64,000 nucleotides of DNA from Pseudomonas viridiflava (GCA_900596015.1 UVIF01000002.1:583400-647399); one strand, 5' to 3'. Counted from the stretch's first letter, positions 33,701-43,333 are shown. The notes: generated from the letters alone by a model not told the origin. A program made the numbers and translations.

Positions 33701-36700
33701 ATGGGCGTTTTGTGGCAAACCGAACCTGACAAGACTGCAACCCCGGCTGGCAGTCCTGACCCGTCTCCATTGCCAGATAGCCCACGTCAACGTCACTTGT
33801 GGCGGCGTCTGTTCTGGCTGTTGGTACTGATCACTGCTGCGGCGCTGGCGTATGCGATGTATGCGGAGATGCGTACATCGCGACTGCAGGCGCGCGAGTT
33901 CAGCCGCTGGGCAACATCGCTGACCTATGACGTGCAGCCTGGGCCGAGCCAGGCCATTGTCTATCCCGGCGAAGGTCCGTTCGACAAACGCCTGGGCTAC
34001 AGCGCCCTGGGCGATTTCATTCCACGCCTGCTCAAGCGCAATTACGTGGTCGAACGACAGACCCATTTCTCGCCGGCGTTGATGCGCTACGCCGGTCATG
34101 ACCTGTTCGTGCCCTATCAGGAAAAACCCCAGGCCGGGCTGGTGATCACCGATTGCCGGGGCGACCCGTTGTACCTGTATCGCTACCCGCAACAGCTGTA
34201 CACCGAGTTCGCCCAGATTCCGCCAGTCATGGTCAACAGCCTGCTGTTCGTCGAGAACCGCGGCCTGCTCGACAGCCCCGAACCCCTGCTCAACCCGGCC
34301 GTGGATTGGCCGCGCTTTGCCAAGGCCGCGTGGTCGCAGGTGGCTAAGATGTTCGCCCTCCCCGGCCAGTCGGCCGGTGGCAGCACCCTGGCCACGCAAC
34401 TGGAGAAGTATCGGCACTCGCCCGACGGCCTGACCGGTTCGGGGCCTGAGAAGATTCGCCAGATGATCTCGGCCAGCGTGCGTGCCTACCAGGACGGTCC
34501 GCAGACCCTCGAGGCGCGCCAGCGCATCGTGCGCGACTACCTCAACAGCGTGCCGCTGTCGGCCGTGCCTGGCCATGGTGAAGTGCACGGCATGGCTGAA
34601 GGCCTGCGGGTCTGGTACGGCGCCGATTTCGAGCAGGTCAACCGCGCCCTCGCCAGCACCACCACCGACCCCGCCAGCGAAGCCGCGCGTGGGCTCGCCC
34701 TGCGCCAGGTACTGTCGCTGATGATCGCCCAGCGCCGCCCTTCGTACTTCCTCAACAAGGGCCATGACGACCTCGTCGAGCTGACCGACAGCCACATTCG
34801 CCTGCTGGCCGCCAACGGTATCGTCGACCCGACCCTGGCCACTGCAGCACTGGCCAGCCAGGTCACGTACCGCGATTGGGTGCAGGAGCCGACCTGGCAG
34901 CCCAACGAGTCGAACAAGGGCATCAGCGTGGCGCGCAACCGCCTCTCGTCCATGCTCGACCGTCCGCTGTACGACCTTGACCGGCTGGACCTCTCGGCCA
35001 CCACCACACTGCATGCCGATCTGCAGAAACAGGCCAGCGACTACCTGCGCCACCTAGCCGACCCGGCCTTCGCCCAGCAGATCGGCCTGATCGGCGAGCG
35101 TCTGCTGACCTCGGCGAGCACCCGCGAAGTCAGCTACAGCTTCACCCTGTTCGAACGTACGGCCGATGGCTCGCGTGTACGAGTGCAGACCGATAACACC
35201 GACCAGCCGTTCGACATCAACGAAGGCAGCAAGCTGGAGCTGGGATCGACGGCCAAGATGCGCGTGCTCACCACCTACCTCGAGATCATTCATGAACTGC
35301 ATGAGCGCTACGCCGGGCAGACACCCGCGCAACTTCGCCAGGTGAAGATCGAGGAAGCCGATCGGCTGTCGCGCTGGGTGCTCGACTACATGATCCAGAA
35401 CCCCGGCGTGGACGCGCGGGCACTGCTCGGCGCCGCCCTGGAGCGCAAGTACTCGGCAAGCCCTGCCGAAAGTTTCTTCACCGGCGGCGGGATCCACACC
35501 TTCGGCAACTTTCGCCGCGAGGACAACGGCCGCATTCCCACCCTCAAGGAAGCGCTGCAGGAATCCATCAACCTGCCCTTCATCCGCCTGATGCGCGACC
35601 TGGTGCGTTACAGCACCTACTCCGCCCCGAGCAACAGCGGGCAGTTGCTCAAGGACGACGACGATCCGCGTCGCCAGGAATACCTGGCACGCTTCGCCGA
35701 TCGCGAAGGCACGGAGTTCCTTCAGCGCTTCTGGAAGAAGTACCAGCGCAAGACCACCGAGCAGCGCCTGGAAACCTTTCTCGACGGTATGCGCCCTACC
35801 CCGCAGCGGCTGGCGGCCGTGCACCGCTACCTGTACCCCAATGCGCCCCAGGCGCAATTCGATCGCTTCGTGCGCGAGCACAGCAAGAGCGACAACGTCA
35901 CCGACCAGCGCCTGAACGAGATGTACGTCGGCTATGGTCCGGGCCGCTACAACCTGCCGGATCAGGGCTACATCGCGCGCGTCCACCCGCTGGACCTGTG
36001 GCTGCTGGGCTACCTGCTCAATCACCCGGACGCCAAGTTCGGCGAGGCGGGCGCGGCCAGCCGGTTCGAGCGGCAGGAGGTCTACAGCTGGCTGTTCAAC
36101 AGTCGCCACAAACGCGCCCGCGACAACCGTATCCGCACCATGCTGGAGATTGAAGCGTTTACCGATATCCATCAGCGCTGGCAGCGCGTGGGTTATCCGT
36201 TCGATCATCTGGTGCCGTCGCTGGCAACCGCCATCGGCAGCTCCGGTGACCGCCCTGCGGCATTGGCCGAGCTGATCGGCATCATTCAGAACGATGGCAT
36301 CAAGCTGCCTACCGTGCGCATCGACACTCTTCACTTTGCTGCCGACACGCCCTACGACACGCGGGTGATCAGCGATCCGGACCGCGGCAAGCGGGTCCTG
36401 CCCGCCGAGGTGGCGGCGGCCATGCGCGAGGCGTTGTCGCAGGTGGTGGACGCCGGCACCGCGCGGCGGGTATCGGGCAGCTTCAAGACCGATGACGGCA
36501 CGGCGCTGGTGATGGGCGGCAAGACCGGCACCGGTGACAACCGTATTTCCAGCTTCGGCGCCGGTGGCCGGGTCATCAGTTCGAAGGCCATCAACCGTAC
36601 CGCCACATTCGTGTTTTTCATCGGTGAAAATCACTTCGGTACCTTGACCGCATTCGTGCCGGGCAAGGCGGCGGAGGGCTTTCGCTTCACATCGGCGCTT

Positions 36701-36799
36701 CCAGTGCAGGTGCTCAAGGGCATGGCTCCGATTCTTACACCCTATCTGCAGCCGGGTGCGCATACCCAGTGCAATGCGCCCTTGCAGGCGGCGCGTTGA
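33701..36799 (+). CDS. Divergent bifunctional class A PBP-like peptidoglycan synthase
   Basis: A 1032-residue single-pass membrane protein (TM about residues 33-55). A GT51-like region contains E185 in FVENRGLLD (normally ED-R-x-F) and GGSTLATQLEKY, but the usual second Glu segment (RKxxEA) reads RQMISASVRAY, so glycosyltransferase activity is doubtful. The transpeptidase part is intact: S516-TA-K519 (SxxK), S622-IN (SxN) and K941-TG. It is longer than PBP1a/1b (about 770-850) owing to insertions around 640-860. It is monocistronic. It may polymerise or only cross-link peptidoglycan under special conditions. Confidence 0.85.
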   Translation: MGVLWQTEPDKTATPAGSPDPSPLPDSPRQRHLWRRLFWLLVLITAAALAYAMYAEMRTSRLQAREFSRWATSLTYDVQPGPSQAIVYPGEGPFDKRLGYSALGDFIPRLLKRNYVVERQTHFSPALMRYAGHDLFVPYQEKPQAGLVITDCRGDPLYLYRYPQQLYTEFAQIPPVMVNSLLFVENRGLLDSPEPLLNPAVDWPRFAKAAWSQVAKMFALPGQSAGGSTLATQLEKYRHSPDGLTGSGPEKIRQMISASVRAYQDGPQTLEARQRIVRDYLNSVPLSAVPGHGEVHGMAEGLRVWYGADFEQVNRALASTTTDPASEAARGLALRQVLSLMIAQRRPSYFLNKGHDDLVELTDSHIRLLAANGIVDPTLATAALASQVTYRDWVQEPTWQPNESNKGISVARNRLSSMLDRPLYDLDRLDLSATTTLHADLQKQASDYLRHLADPAFAQQIGLIGERLLTSASTREVSYSFTLFERTADGSRVRVQTDNTDQPFDINEGSKLELGSTAKMRVLTTYLEIIHELHERYAGQTPAQLRQVKIEEADRLSRWVLDYMIQNPGVDARALLGAALERKYSASPAESFFTGGGIHTFGNFRREDNGRIPTLKEALQESINLPFIRLMRDLVRYSTYSAPSNSGQLLKDDDDPRRQEYLARFADREGTEFLQRFWKKYQRKTTEQRLETFLDGMRPTPQRLAAVHRYLYPNAPQAQFDRFVREHSKSDNVTDQRLNEMYVGYGPGRYNLPDQGYIARVHPLDLWLLGYLLNHPDAKFGEAGAASRFERQEVYSWLFNSRHKRARDNRIRTMLEIEAFTDIHQRWQRVGYPFDHLVPSLATAIGSSGDRPAALAELIGIIQNDGIKLPTVRIDTLHFAADTPYDTRVISDPDRGKRVLPAEVAAAMREALSQVVDAGTARRVSGSFKTDDGTALVMGGKTGTGDNRISSFGAGGRVISSKAINRTATFVFFIGENHFGTLTAFVPGKAAEGFRFTSALPVQVLKGMAPILTPYLQPGAHTQCNAPLQAAR

Positions 36800-36883
36800 A
36801 CGGGACTGCGAATTCATCGACTCGCCTGTGGCCGCGTAATAAGCTATATCGATAGCCCCCTATCGGCCCAGGAGCCCCTCTCA

Positions 36884-37663
36884 ATGAAGGCAGAAAATCC
36901 GTTCGGTATTCAGCGCGTCATGCACGAGATCAAACGTCGCCGCCTGCAGGTGTTGCGCGTTGCACAGCTCACTCCGCGCATGCGCCGCATCACCCTCGGC
37001 GGCCCCGAGCTGGCCGGTTTCGTCAGCGAAGGCTGCGATGACCACATCAAGCTGATGTTCGCCACCACCCCGGAGCAACAAGCGGCGCTCGACACCATGG
37101 TGCTGGGGGCGCCGACGCCCGAAGGTGCCAAGCCTGACATGCGCGACTACACCCCTCGCCGCTTCGACCTCGCGGCCGGCGAGCTGGACATCGACTTCGT
37201 TCTGCACGGCGATGGCCCTGCCGCGACCTGGGCCGCCCAGGCCGAGCCAGGTCAATTCCTGCATATCGGCGGCCCACGCAGCTCGATGCATGTACCGGAT
37301 GTGTTCGACGCCTACCTGCTGATCGGCGACGAAACCGCCATTCCGGCCATGGCCAGGCGCCTGGAGGAGTTGCCGGGCAATCGCCGTGCGCTTTTGGTCA
37401 TCGAAGTGGAGAACGCTCAGGAACAGCAGTCGTTCGACAGCGCGGCGGCCTTCGACGTGATCTGGGTCGACCGGCACCAGGGCGACCTGTTGCAGACCGT
37501 AAAGGATATACGCCTGCCCGACGGCGTGGTCTATGGCTGGATCGCGACCGAGGCCGGGCTGTCACGCAAGTTGCGGCGCGTGCTGCTGGATGACCACAAG
37601 CTAAGCGAGGAGCAGATCAAGGCCGCTGGCTACTGGCGTCATGAGGGCGACGACAGCGAGTGA
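36884..37663 (+). CDS. Siderophore-interacting protein (ferric-siderophore reductase, ViuB/YqjH type)
   Basis: A 259-residue flavoprotein. MRRITLGGPELAGF, the FAD-binding RDYTPRRFDLAAGELDIDFVLHGDGPAATWAAQA (read in pieces) and LLIGDETAIPAMARRLEELP are diagnostic; VYGWIATEAGLSRKLRRVL is the C-terminal NAD(P)H-site segment. It releases iron from ferric siderophores in the cytoplasm. No PadR regulator or Fur box that I can defend is seen in the 84-bp upstream gap. Confidence 0.93.
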   Translation: MKAENPFGIQRVMHEIKRRRLQVLRVAQLTPRMRRITLGGPELAGFVSEGCDDHIKLMFATTPEQQAALDTMVLGAPTPEGAKPDMRDYTPRRFDLAAGELDIDFVLHGDGPAATWAAQAEPGQFLHIGGPRSSMHVPDVFDAYLLIGDETAIPAMARRLEELPGNRRALLVIEVENAQEQQSFDSAAAFDVIWVDRHQGDLLQTVKDIRLPDGVVYGWIATEAGLSRKLRRVLLDDHKLSEEQIKAAGYWRHEGDDSE

Positions 37664-37693
37664 GGCTGTCGGCAGGGGTACTTGCGGGAGCGC

Positions 37694-38335
37694 CTAGCGC
37701 GCACCTGCGCGACCCCAGCAGCGGTCTATCACCAGCACCAGTGCGGAACAGCCGATGAAGGCCACCAGCACCCCCAGTGCGTTCAGCCACACTTGGCTCA
37801 TGCCCAGTTTCGAGACGTCCAGAAACGGATAGGGATACACACCGATGCTGTGCCCGCGCAGCAACAGGTAGGCGAAGTAGACCACAGGGTAGACCGCCCA
37901 GGCCGCCATGTGCCACAGGCGCAGCGTGCCTTTAGGCACGCAGCACGCCCAATACACCACGAACGCCACGGGCAGCACATCGTGCAGCAACTCGTTGGCC
38001 AGCCATTGCCAGCCCTGAGGGTGCCACAGGTTGCGCAGCAACAAGCTATAGGCGACGCCCACCACCACGATGCTGACCAGCACCCCGCCGCTCACAGCCG
38101 GCCGCAGGCAGAGCCGACGCCACATCGAATCGCGCTTCGACACATGGGCAGTCAACACACCAGCCACTGCCGTATTGGTGAGGATGGTGAAAAAGCTGAA
38201 GAAATGCACCAGCCCACCCAGCAGGCTCGCTTCGATCTGGAAACGCGACCACAGCACGAGGTACAGCTGCAATGCCAAGGCAAACCAGGTGCCGGCCGCC
38301 GCCAGCGCAACCAACCGGCGTTCGGCGGGGATCAA
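37694..38335 (-). CDS. Pr6Pr family integral membrane protein
   Basis: A 213-residue protein with six hydrophobic segments. [39 protein letters not shown] and [32 protein letters not shown] are the Pr6Pr family signatures (six prolines in TM regions). The TTG at 38335 overlaps the TGA of the VF530 gene and is preferred to the longer frame up to 38479, which would run inside that gene. The function is unknown. Confidence 0.8.
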   Translation of the reverse strand: MIPAERRLVALAAAGTWFALALQLYLVLWSRFQIEASLLGGLVHFFSFFTILTNTAVAGVLTAHVSKRDSMWRRLCLRPAVSGGVLVSIVVVGVAYSLLLRNLWHPQGWQWLANELLHDVLPVAFVVYWACCVPKGTLRLWHMAAWAVYPVVYFAYLLLRGHSIGVYPYPFLDVSKLGMSQVWLNALGVLVAFIGCSALVLVIDRCWGRAGAR

Positions 38336-38556
38336 CGCTTGCCGCGCTGCAATTGCACGTACAGCCGCTCGACCTTTTCCCGCGCCCAAGGCGTCTTGCG
38401 CAGGAAGGTCAGGCTTGACTTGATGCTCGGGTCGCTCTTGAAGCAGCGGATATCGATCCGTTGCGCCAGTCCTTCCCATTGGTAATGCGCCACGAGCGCA
38501 ATGAGGATCTGCTCCAGCGTCACGCCGTGCAGGGGGTTGTGTGTAGGCTCATGCAT
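38332..38556 (-). CDS. VF530-family (DUF2132) small DNA-binding protein
   Basis: A 74-residue protein, [21 protein letters not shown] then [34 protein letters not shown], matching the VF530/DUF2132 family closely in length and motifs. The Vibrio homologue has a DNA-binding-like fold; the role is unknown. It is coupled to the Pr6Pr gene by a TTGA overlap. Confidence 0.9.
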   Translation of the reverse strand: MHEPTHNPLHGVTLEQILIALVAHYQWEGLAQRIDIRCFKSDPSIKSSLTFLRKTPWAREKVERLYVQLQRGKR

Positions 38557-38788
38557 GCCAGGCTCCAGGAACGGCGGGGCAGAAGGTGCGCACCTTAACC
38601 AACGCGCACGGTCGCGCAAAGCTTTTATTGGGCGAGCGCCGTGGGGCGCAAAAGCTATCGAAGCGGGCGCTGCGCCTGCCCGCCCCCTGCGGCAGGCCGC
38701 CGCACTGTTGCAGTTTTGGCAACTGACCCTCTTTCAAACCCGGCTTTAAAAGCGGGGCCTCGAGCTATATCCTTCCGCCGCAACAAAC

Positions 38789-38800
38789 TGAAACGTTTCA
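38789..38800 (+). promoter_or_regulatory. LacI-family-type palindrome upstream of oprB
   Basis: TGAAACGTTTCA is a perfect 12-bp palindrome 64 bp before the chosen oprB ATG. It matches the Cra/FruR operator type and is the PtxS core without its central CG step. The rest of the 307-bp spacer between VF530 and oprB shows no gene. Confidence 0.6.
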
Positions 38801-38863
38801 CTTTTGAAAAATAACGAAGCGACTCTCGAACAGCTTCGGACCCACCAGAAGAACTCTCTGCCA

Positions 38864-40225
38864 ATGCCTCTCACTGCCCCCTCACGCCCCATGGCGTTTT
38901 TGCCGTTCACCGCGCTACTTGCGTTGGGTACCCTGGGCACCAGCCAAAGCGCTGTTGCCCTGCCCGCTTTCGATTCGCAGTCTCCGTTCATGTTCGGCGA
39001 CTGGAACGGCACCCGCGGAGATCTTTCCGCCAAAGGCTACGATTTCAAGCTCGACTACACCGGCGAAGTCGGCAGCAACCTGCACGGCGGTTACAACCAC
39101 GACCATGCCACGCGCTACAGCGACCAGTTTGCGTTGGGCGTGCACATGGACCTGGAGAAGATCCTCGGTTGGCACGACGCCGAGTTCCAGCTCACCCTGA
39201 CCGACCGCAACGGCGATAACATCAGCAACGACCGAATCAACGATCCGCGTGTCGGCGGTTTTACATCGGCGCAGGAAGTCTGGGGTCGCGGCAACATCAC
39301 GCGGATCACCCAGCTGTGGTACCAGCAGAAGTTCTTCGACCAGCGCCTGGACATCAAGGCCGGTCGCTTCGGTGAAGGCGAAGAATTCAACAGCTTCCCG
39401 TGCGACTTCCAGAACCTGGCGTTCTGTGGCTCGCAGGTGGGCAACTGGGTCGGCAGCGCCTGGTACAACTGGCCGGTGAGCCAGTGGGCGTTGCGCATCA
39501 AGTACAACATCACACCGCAGTTGTATGCCCAGGTCGGCATTTTCGAGCAGAACCCATCGAACCTGGAGAACGACAACGGCTTCAAGCTCAGCGGCAGCGG
39601 TACCGAGGGCGCCATGCTGCCGGTCGAGCTGATCTGGAAGCCGACGCTTAACGAGCTGCCGGGCGAGTACCGTGCCGGCTACTACTACAGCACCGCAGAC
39701 GCAGACGACGTCTACAAGGACCGCAGCGGCCAGCCTGCCGCCATCACCGGCCAGGATTACCGCAGCGCATCCAGCCGTCACGGTTTCTGGCTGGGCGCCC
39801 AGCAGCAGTTGACCAGCGTCGCCAGCGACAACTCGCGCGGCCTGAGCGTGTTCGCCAACGCCACCCTGCATGACAAGAAAACCAACGCCATCGACAACTA
39901 CGTCCAGGCCGGCGTCGTCTACAAGGGTCTGTTCGATGCGCGCGCGCGCGATGACATCGGTTTCGCCGTGGCCAGGGTCCACGTCAACCCGGCGTATCGC
40001 AAGAACGCCGAGTGGCATAACCGTACCCTCGCGCTCAGCGATTACAACGATGCCGCGTACCTGCCGATCCAGGACACCGAGTACAGCGCCGAGCTCTACT
40101 ACGGGGTTCACATGGCCAACTGGCTGGTGCTGCGGCCGAACCTGCAATACATCCGCCACCCGGGCGGCGTCAGCCACATCGACGACGCACTGATTGGCGG
40201 CTTGAAGATTCAAGCATCGTTCTGA
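38864..40225 (+). CDS. oprB: OprB-family carbohydrate-selective porin
   Basis: A 453-residue outer-membrane porin. A signal peptide (PFTALLALGTLGTSQSAVAL, cleavage near LPAF) precedes MFGDWNGTRGDLSAKGYDF, the OprB family start. Repeated amphipathic strands and a C-terminal LIGGLKIQASF ending in Phe support an outer-membrane barrel. It admits glucose and other sugars. The start at 38864 was chosen over the in-frame TTG at 38804, which would sit 3 bp from the palindrome. It is 91 bp upstream of gcd, a functional pairing for periplasmic glucose oxidation. Confidence 0.9.
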   Translation: MPLTAPSRPMAFLPFTALLALGTLGTSQSAVALPAFDSQSPFMFGDWNGTRGDLSAKGYDFKLDYTGEVGSNLHGGYNHDHATRYSDQFALGVHMDLEKILGWHDAEFQLTLTDRNGDNISNDRINDPRVGGFTSAQEVWGRGNITRITQLWYQQKFFDQRLDIKAGRFGEGEEFNSFPCDFQNLAFCGSQVGNWVGSAWYNWPVSQWALRIKYNITPQLYAQVGIFEQNPSNLENDNGFKLSGSGTEGAMLPVELIWKPTLNELPGEYRAGYYYSTADADDVYKDRSGQPAAITGQDYRSASSRHGFWLGAQQQLTSVASDNSRGLSVFANATLHDKKTNAIDNYVQAGVVYKGLFDARARDDIGFAVARVHVNPAYRKNAEWHNRTLALSDYNDAAYLPIQDTEYSAELYYGVHMANWLVLRPNLQYIRHPGGVSHIDDALIGGLKIQASF

Positions 40226-40316
40226 AACTAAACGGCGCTGAAATACCCTTACACACACGAGCTCAGAAAAACTTGAACTCTGCTGAACCATTTGAACATG
40301 ACGGAGAAAACTCACT

Positions 40317-42728
40317 ATGAGCACTGACGGTGCTTTGCGTCGGTCGCGCCTGCTGCCCAAACTTTTGGGCATCGTGATGCTGCTGATGGGTCTGGCCTTG
40401 CTGGCCGGCGGTATCAAACTGGCCACCTTGGGTGGCTCGCTGTACTACCTGATCGCCGGTATCGGCGTAGGCTTCACTGGCGTACTGCTGCTGCAGGGTC
40501 GTCGCTCGGCCATTGGTCTGTATGCAGCGGTATTGTTTGCCAGCACCGTCTGGTCGCTGTACGAAGTGGGTCTGGACTGGTGGCAACTGGTGCCGCGCCT
40601 GGCCCTCTGGTTTGCCTTGGGCGTGGTCCTGCTGCTGCCCTGGTTCCGCAAGCCACTGCTGCGCCAGCCTGCGCCCAAAGCTACGGCTGCGCTGAGCATC
40701 GCCGTGGTTCTGGCGGGCCTCTGCGCACTGGCCAGCCAGTTCACCAACCCTGGTGAAATCAAAGGCGAGCTGGACCGCGAAACCGCCAACATGCCCAACA
40801 CCGCACCGGCGATGCCCGACGGCGACTGGAACTCCTATGGCCGCAGTGCCCACGGTGACCGTTACTCGCCCCTGGCGCAGATCACCCCGGAGAACGTCAG
40901 CAAGCTGACCCCGGCCTGGACCTACCGCACCGGCGACATCCCTGGCCCGAACGATCCGGGCGAGACCACTGCGGAGAACACCCCGCTCAAGGTCAACGGC
41001 ATGCTCTACGTGTGCACGCCGCACAGCCAGGTCATCGCTCTGGACCCGGACACCGGCAAGGAAATCTGGCGTTTCGACCCGAAGATCAGCACGCAGAACG
41101 CGCCGAACTTCAAGGGTTGGGCACACATGACCTGCCGTGGCGTGTCGTATCACGATGACGCAGCCTACGCTGCTGCCAGCCCGGTCACCGACGCCAGCGC
41201 ACCTGCGGCTGCGCCGACTGCCTGCCCGAAACGCATCTTCGTGCCGACTGCCGACACTCGTCTGATCGCCCTGAATGCCGACACTGGCAAGATGTGCGAA
41301 GACTTTGGTGACAAGGGCCAGATCGACCTGCGCGCCAACATCGGCGAGTTCGCCGCGGGTGGTTACTACTCCACCTCGCCACCGGCCGTGACCAAGAACC
41401 TGGTGGTGATCGGCGGCCACGTGACCGACAACGTGTCGGTGGACGAGCCTTCGGGCGTGATCCGTGCCTATGACGTGCATGACGGTCACCTGGTATGGAA
41501 CTGGGACAGCGGCAACCCCGACGACACCACGCCGATTGCCCCTGGCCAGACCTACACCCGCAACTCGCCGAACATGTGGTCCATGTTCAGCGTCGACGAA
41601 AAGAACGGCATGCTGTACCTGCCCATGGGCAACCAGATGCCCGACCAGTGGGGCGGCAACCGCACTCCCGAGTCGGAGAAGTACAGCGCCGGCCTGACCG
41701 CGCTGGACATCGACACCGGCCATGTGAAGTGGACCTACCAGTTCACCCATCATGACCTGTGGGACATGGACGTGGGTGGTCAGCCTACCCTGATGGACCT
41801 CAAGACCGCCGAGGGCGTGAAGCCTGCCGTGCTGGCCTCGACCAAGCAGGGCAGCATCTACGTGCTGAACCGCCTGACCGGCGAGCCGATCGTGCCGATC
41901 CACGAAGTGCCGGTGCCCCAGGGCGCGGTGGAAGGCGACCATACCTCGCCGACTCAACCGAAATCCGACCTCAACTTCATGCCACCGGTCATGCAAGAAC
42001 GCGACATGTGGGGCGTGACGCCATTCGACCAGATGCTGTGCCGGATCGACTTCAAGTCGCTGCGCTATGAAGGTCCGTTCACTCCACCTTCGCTGCAGGG
42101 CACCTTGGTGTACCCAGGCAACTTCGGCGTGTTCGACTGGGGCGGCCTGTCGGTCGATCCAGTGCGCCAGGTGGCTTTCGTCAATCCAAGCTACATGGCT
42201 TTCCGCTCCAAGCTGGTGCCTGCTGCAGAAGTGGCCGGCGGCCCTGGTCGCAAGAGCGAAACCGAAGGCGTGCAGCCGAACAAGGGCGCACCTTATGGCG
42301 TGATCCTGGAAGCGCTGCTGTCGCCGATGGGCCTGCCGTGCCAGGCACCGGCCTGGGGCTACGTTGCCGCAGTCGACCTGACCACGCACCAGACCATCTG
42401 GAAACACAAGAACGGGACCGTGCGCGACAGCTCGCCTGTGCCAATCCCCTTGACCATGGGCGTGCCGAGCCTGGGTGGTGCTTTCACCACAGCCAGCGGC
42501 GTGTCGTTCCTCAGCGGTACGCTTGACCAGTACCTGCGTGCCTACGATATCCGTAACGGCAAGCAGCTGTGGGAAGGTCGCCTGCCTGCAGGCGCACAGA
42601 CCACGCCGATGACCTATACCGGCAAGGACGGCCGTCAGTACGTGCTGGTGGTGGCTGGCGGGCATGGTTCGCTGGGTACCAAGCAGGGCGACTATGTGAT
42701 GGCGTTTGCACTGCCTGAAAACAAGTGA
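40317..42728 (+). CDS. gcd: Membrane-bound PQQ-dependent glucose dehydrogenase
   Basis: An 803-residue quinoprotein. About five N-terminal TM helices (residues 10-140, the ubiquinone-linked part) precede a periplasmic eight-bladed propeller with PQQ motifs: DWNSYGRSAHGDRYSPLAQI, ALDPDTGKEIWRFDPK, THHDLWDMDVGGQPTLMD and GFLPCQAPAWGY-like MGLPCQAPAWGYVAAVDL. It oxidises glucose to gluconolactone in the periplasm and feeds the gluconate/2-ketogluconate route. GGAGAAA precedes the ATG. A strong terminator follows. Confidence 0.96.
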   Translation: MSTDGALRRSRLLPKLLGIVMLLMGLALLAGGIKLATLGGSLYYLIAGIGVGFTGVLLLQGRRSAIGLYAAVLFASTVWSLYEVGLDWWQLVPRLALWFALGVVLLLPWFRKPLLRQPAPKATAALSIAVVLAGLCALASQFTNPGEIKGELDRETANMPNTAPAMPDGDWNSYGRSAHGDRYSPLAQITPENVSKLTPAWTYRTGDIPGPNDPGETTAENTPLKVNGMLYVCTPHSQVIALDPDTGKEIWRFDPKISTQNAPNFKGWAHMTCRGVSYHDDAAYAAASPVTDASAPAAAPTACPKRIFVPTADTRLIALNADTGKMCEDFGDKGQIDLRANIGEFAAGGYYSTSPPAVTKNLVVIGGHVTDNVSVDEPSGVIRAYDVHDGHLVWNWDSGNPDDTTPIAPGQTYTRNSPNMWSMFSVDEKNGMLYLPMGNQMPDQWGGNRTPESEKYSAGLTALDIDTGHVKWTYQFTHHDLWDMDVGGQPTLMDLKTAEGVKPAVLASTKQGSIYVLNRLTGEPIVPIHEVPVPQGAVEGDHTSPTQPKSDLNFMPPVMQERDMWGVTPFDQMLCRIDFKSLRYEGPFTPPSLQGTLVYPGNFGVFDWGGLSVDPVRQVAFVNPSYMAFRSKLVPAAEVAGGPGRKSETEGVQPNKGAPYGVILEALLSPMGLPCQAPAWGYVAAVDLTTHQTIWKHKNGTVRDSSPVPIPLTMGVPSLGGAFTTASGVSFLSGTLDQYLRAYDIRNGKQLWEGRLPAGAQTTPMTYTGKDGRQYVLVVAGGHGSLGTKQGDYVMAFALPENK

Positions 42729-42742
42729 TGTCGATGTAATGA

Positions 42743-42772
42743 AAAACGGCTCCTTCGGGAGCCGTTTTTTTT
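42743..42772 (+). terminator. Rho-independent terminator after gcd
   Basis: AAAACGGCTCC, a TTC loop and GGGAGCCGTTTTTTTT form a classic hairpin with T-run 14 bp after the gcd stop. Confidence 0.95.
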
Positions 42773-42778
42773 GGCGGA

Positions 42779-42904
42779 GTGTCAGTGATGCATTATTCGC
42801 CGCCCTATTCGCGGGCAGAGCCCGCTCCCACAGGTTTTGCTTCATACCCAACTATGTGGGAGCGGGCTTGCGCGTAAGGCGGCGAATAGGACTTCACTGA
42901 CACC
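42779..42904. repeat. Composite inverted repeat with paired REP units
   Basis: The outer arms GTGTCAGTGA and TCACTGACAC enclose ATTCGCCGCC/GGCGGCGAAT, which in turn enclose facing REP units (GCCCGCTCCCACAGG and TGTGGGAGCGGGC). The nested structure ends directly at the stop of the globin gene, between two convergent transcripts. Confidence 0.85.
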
Positions 42905-42906
42905 CC

Positions 42907-43332
42907 CTACTTCTCAATCACCTCCCCCCGCTGCGCCGCCAGCCTGGCCAGCAGCCGATTCTGCGCCGGCACCGGAACACCCTGGGCTTCCATGGCCTTG
43001 ATCAGATCCTCCACCAGCGCGTTGAACTCACTGCGGCTGATCTGCTGGCCCTTGTGCGCTTCGACCATGTCATCCCCGGTGTACTCGCACGGCCCACCTG
43101 CCTCGACGCAGAACTTGTCGATCAACTGCGCACGCAGCAACTCGATGTTGACGTTGCGAAAGTGCGCCACGATTCGCTCATCCCGGGCCACATTCAGCAA
43201 CATTCCCTCAACGATCCGGCTAATTCCCGGCTTGCCGCCGAGTGCCTGGTACAGGCTGTCGTCACGCGCTGGCTGCTGTTGGCCCGCGCAAGCACCCAGC
43301 AACAGGGCCATGCCCAGCACATAAAGGCGCAT
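42907..43332 (-). CDS. Group 1 truncated haemoglobin, predicted lipoprotein
   Basis: A 141-residue protein. MRLYVLGMALLLGACAGQQ is a lipoprotein signal with Cys at 15. The remainder is a 2-on-2 globin: LYQALGGKPGISRIVEGMLLNV, DERIVAHFRNVNIELLRAQLIDKFCVEAGGPCEYTG and DMVEAHKGQQISRSEFNALVEDL, with the proximal His likely in EAHKGQ. A globin anchored in the envelope is unusual and implies a periplasmic redox, NO or oxygen role. It is the last gene of a four-gene operon, 1 bp after the DUF3034 gene. Confidence 0.9.
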   Translation of the reverse strand: MRLYVLGMALLLGACAGQQQPARDDSLYQALGGKPGISRIVEGMLLNVARDERIVAHFRNVNIELLRAQLIDKFCVEAGGPCEYTGDDMVEAHKGQQISRSEFNALVEDLIKAMEAQGVPVPAQNRLLARLAAQRGEVIEK

Positions 43333-43333
43333 C

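Noticed and set aside
36840..36865. Fur box or operator upstream of the siderophore-interacting protein
   Set aside because: GCTATATCGATAGC is only a 5-bp inverted repeat and does not fit the Fur consensus or the OxyR spacing.
40263..42851. 862-codon minus-strand frame opposite gcd
   Set aside because: An antisense shadow; gcd has PQQ-propeller motifs.
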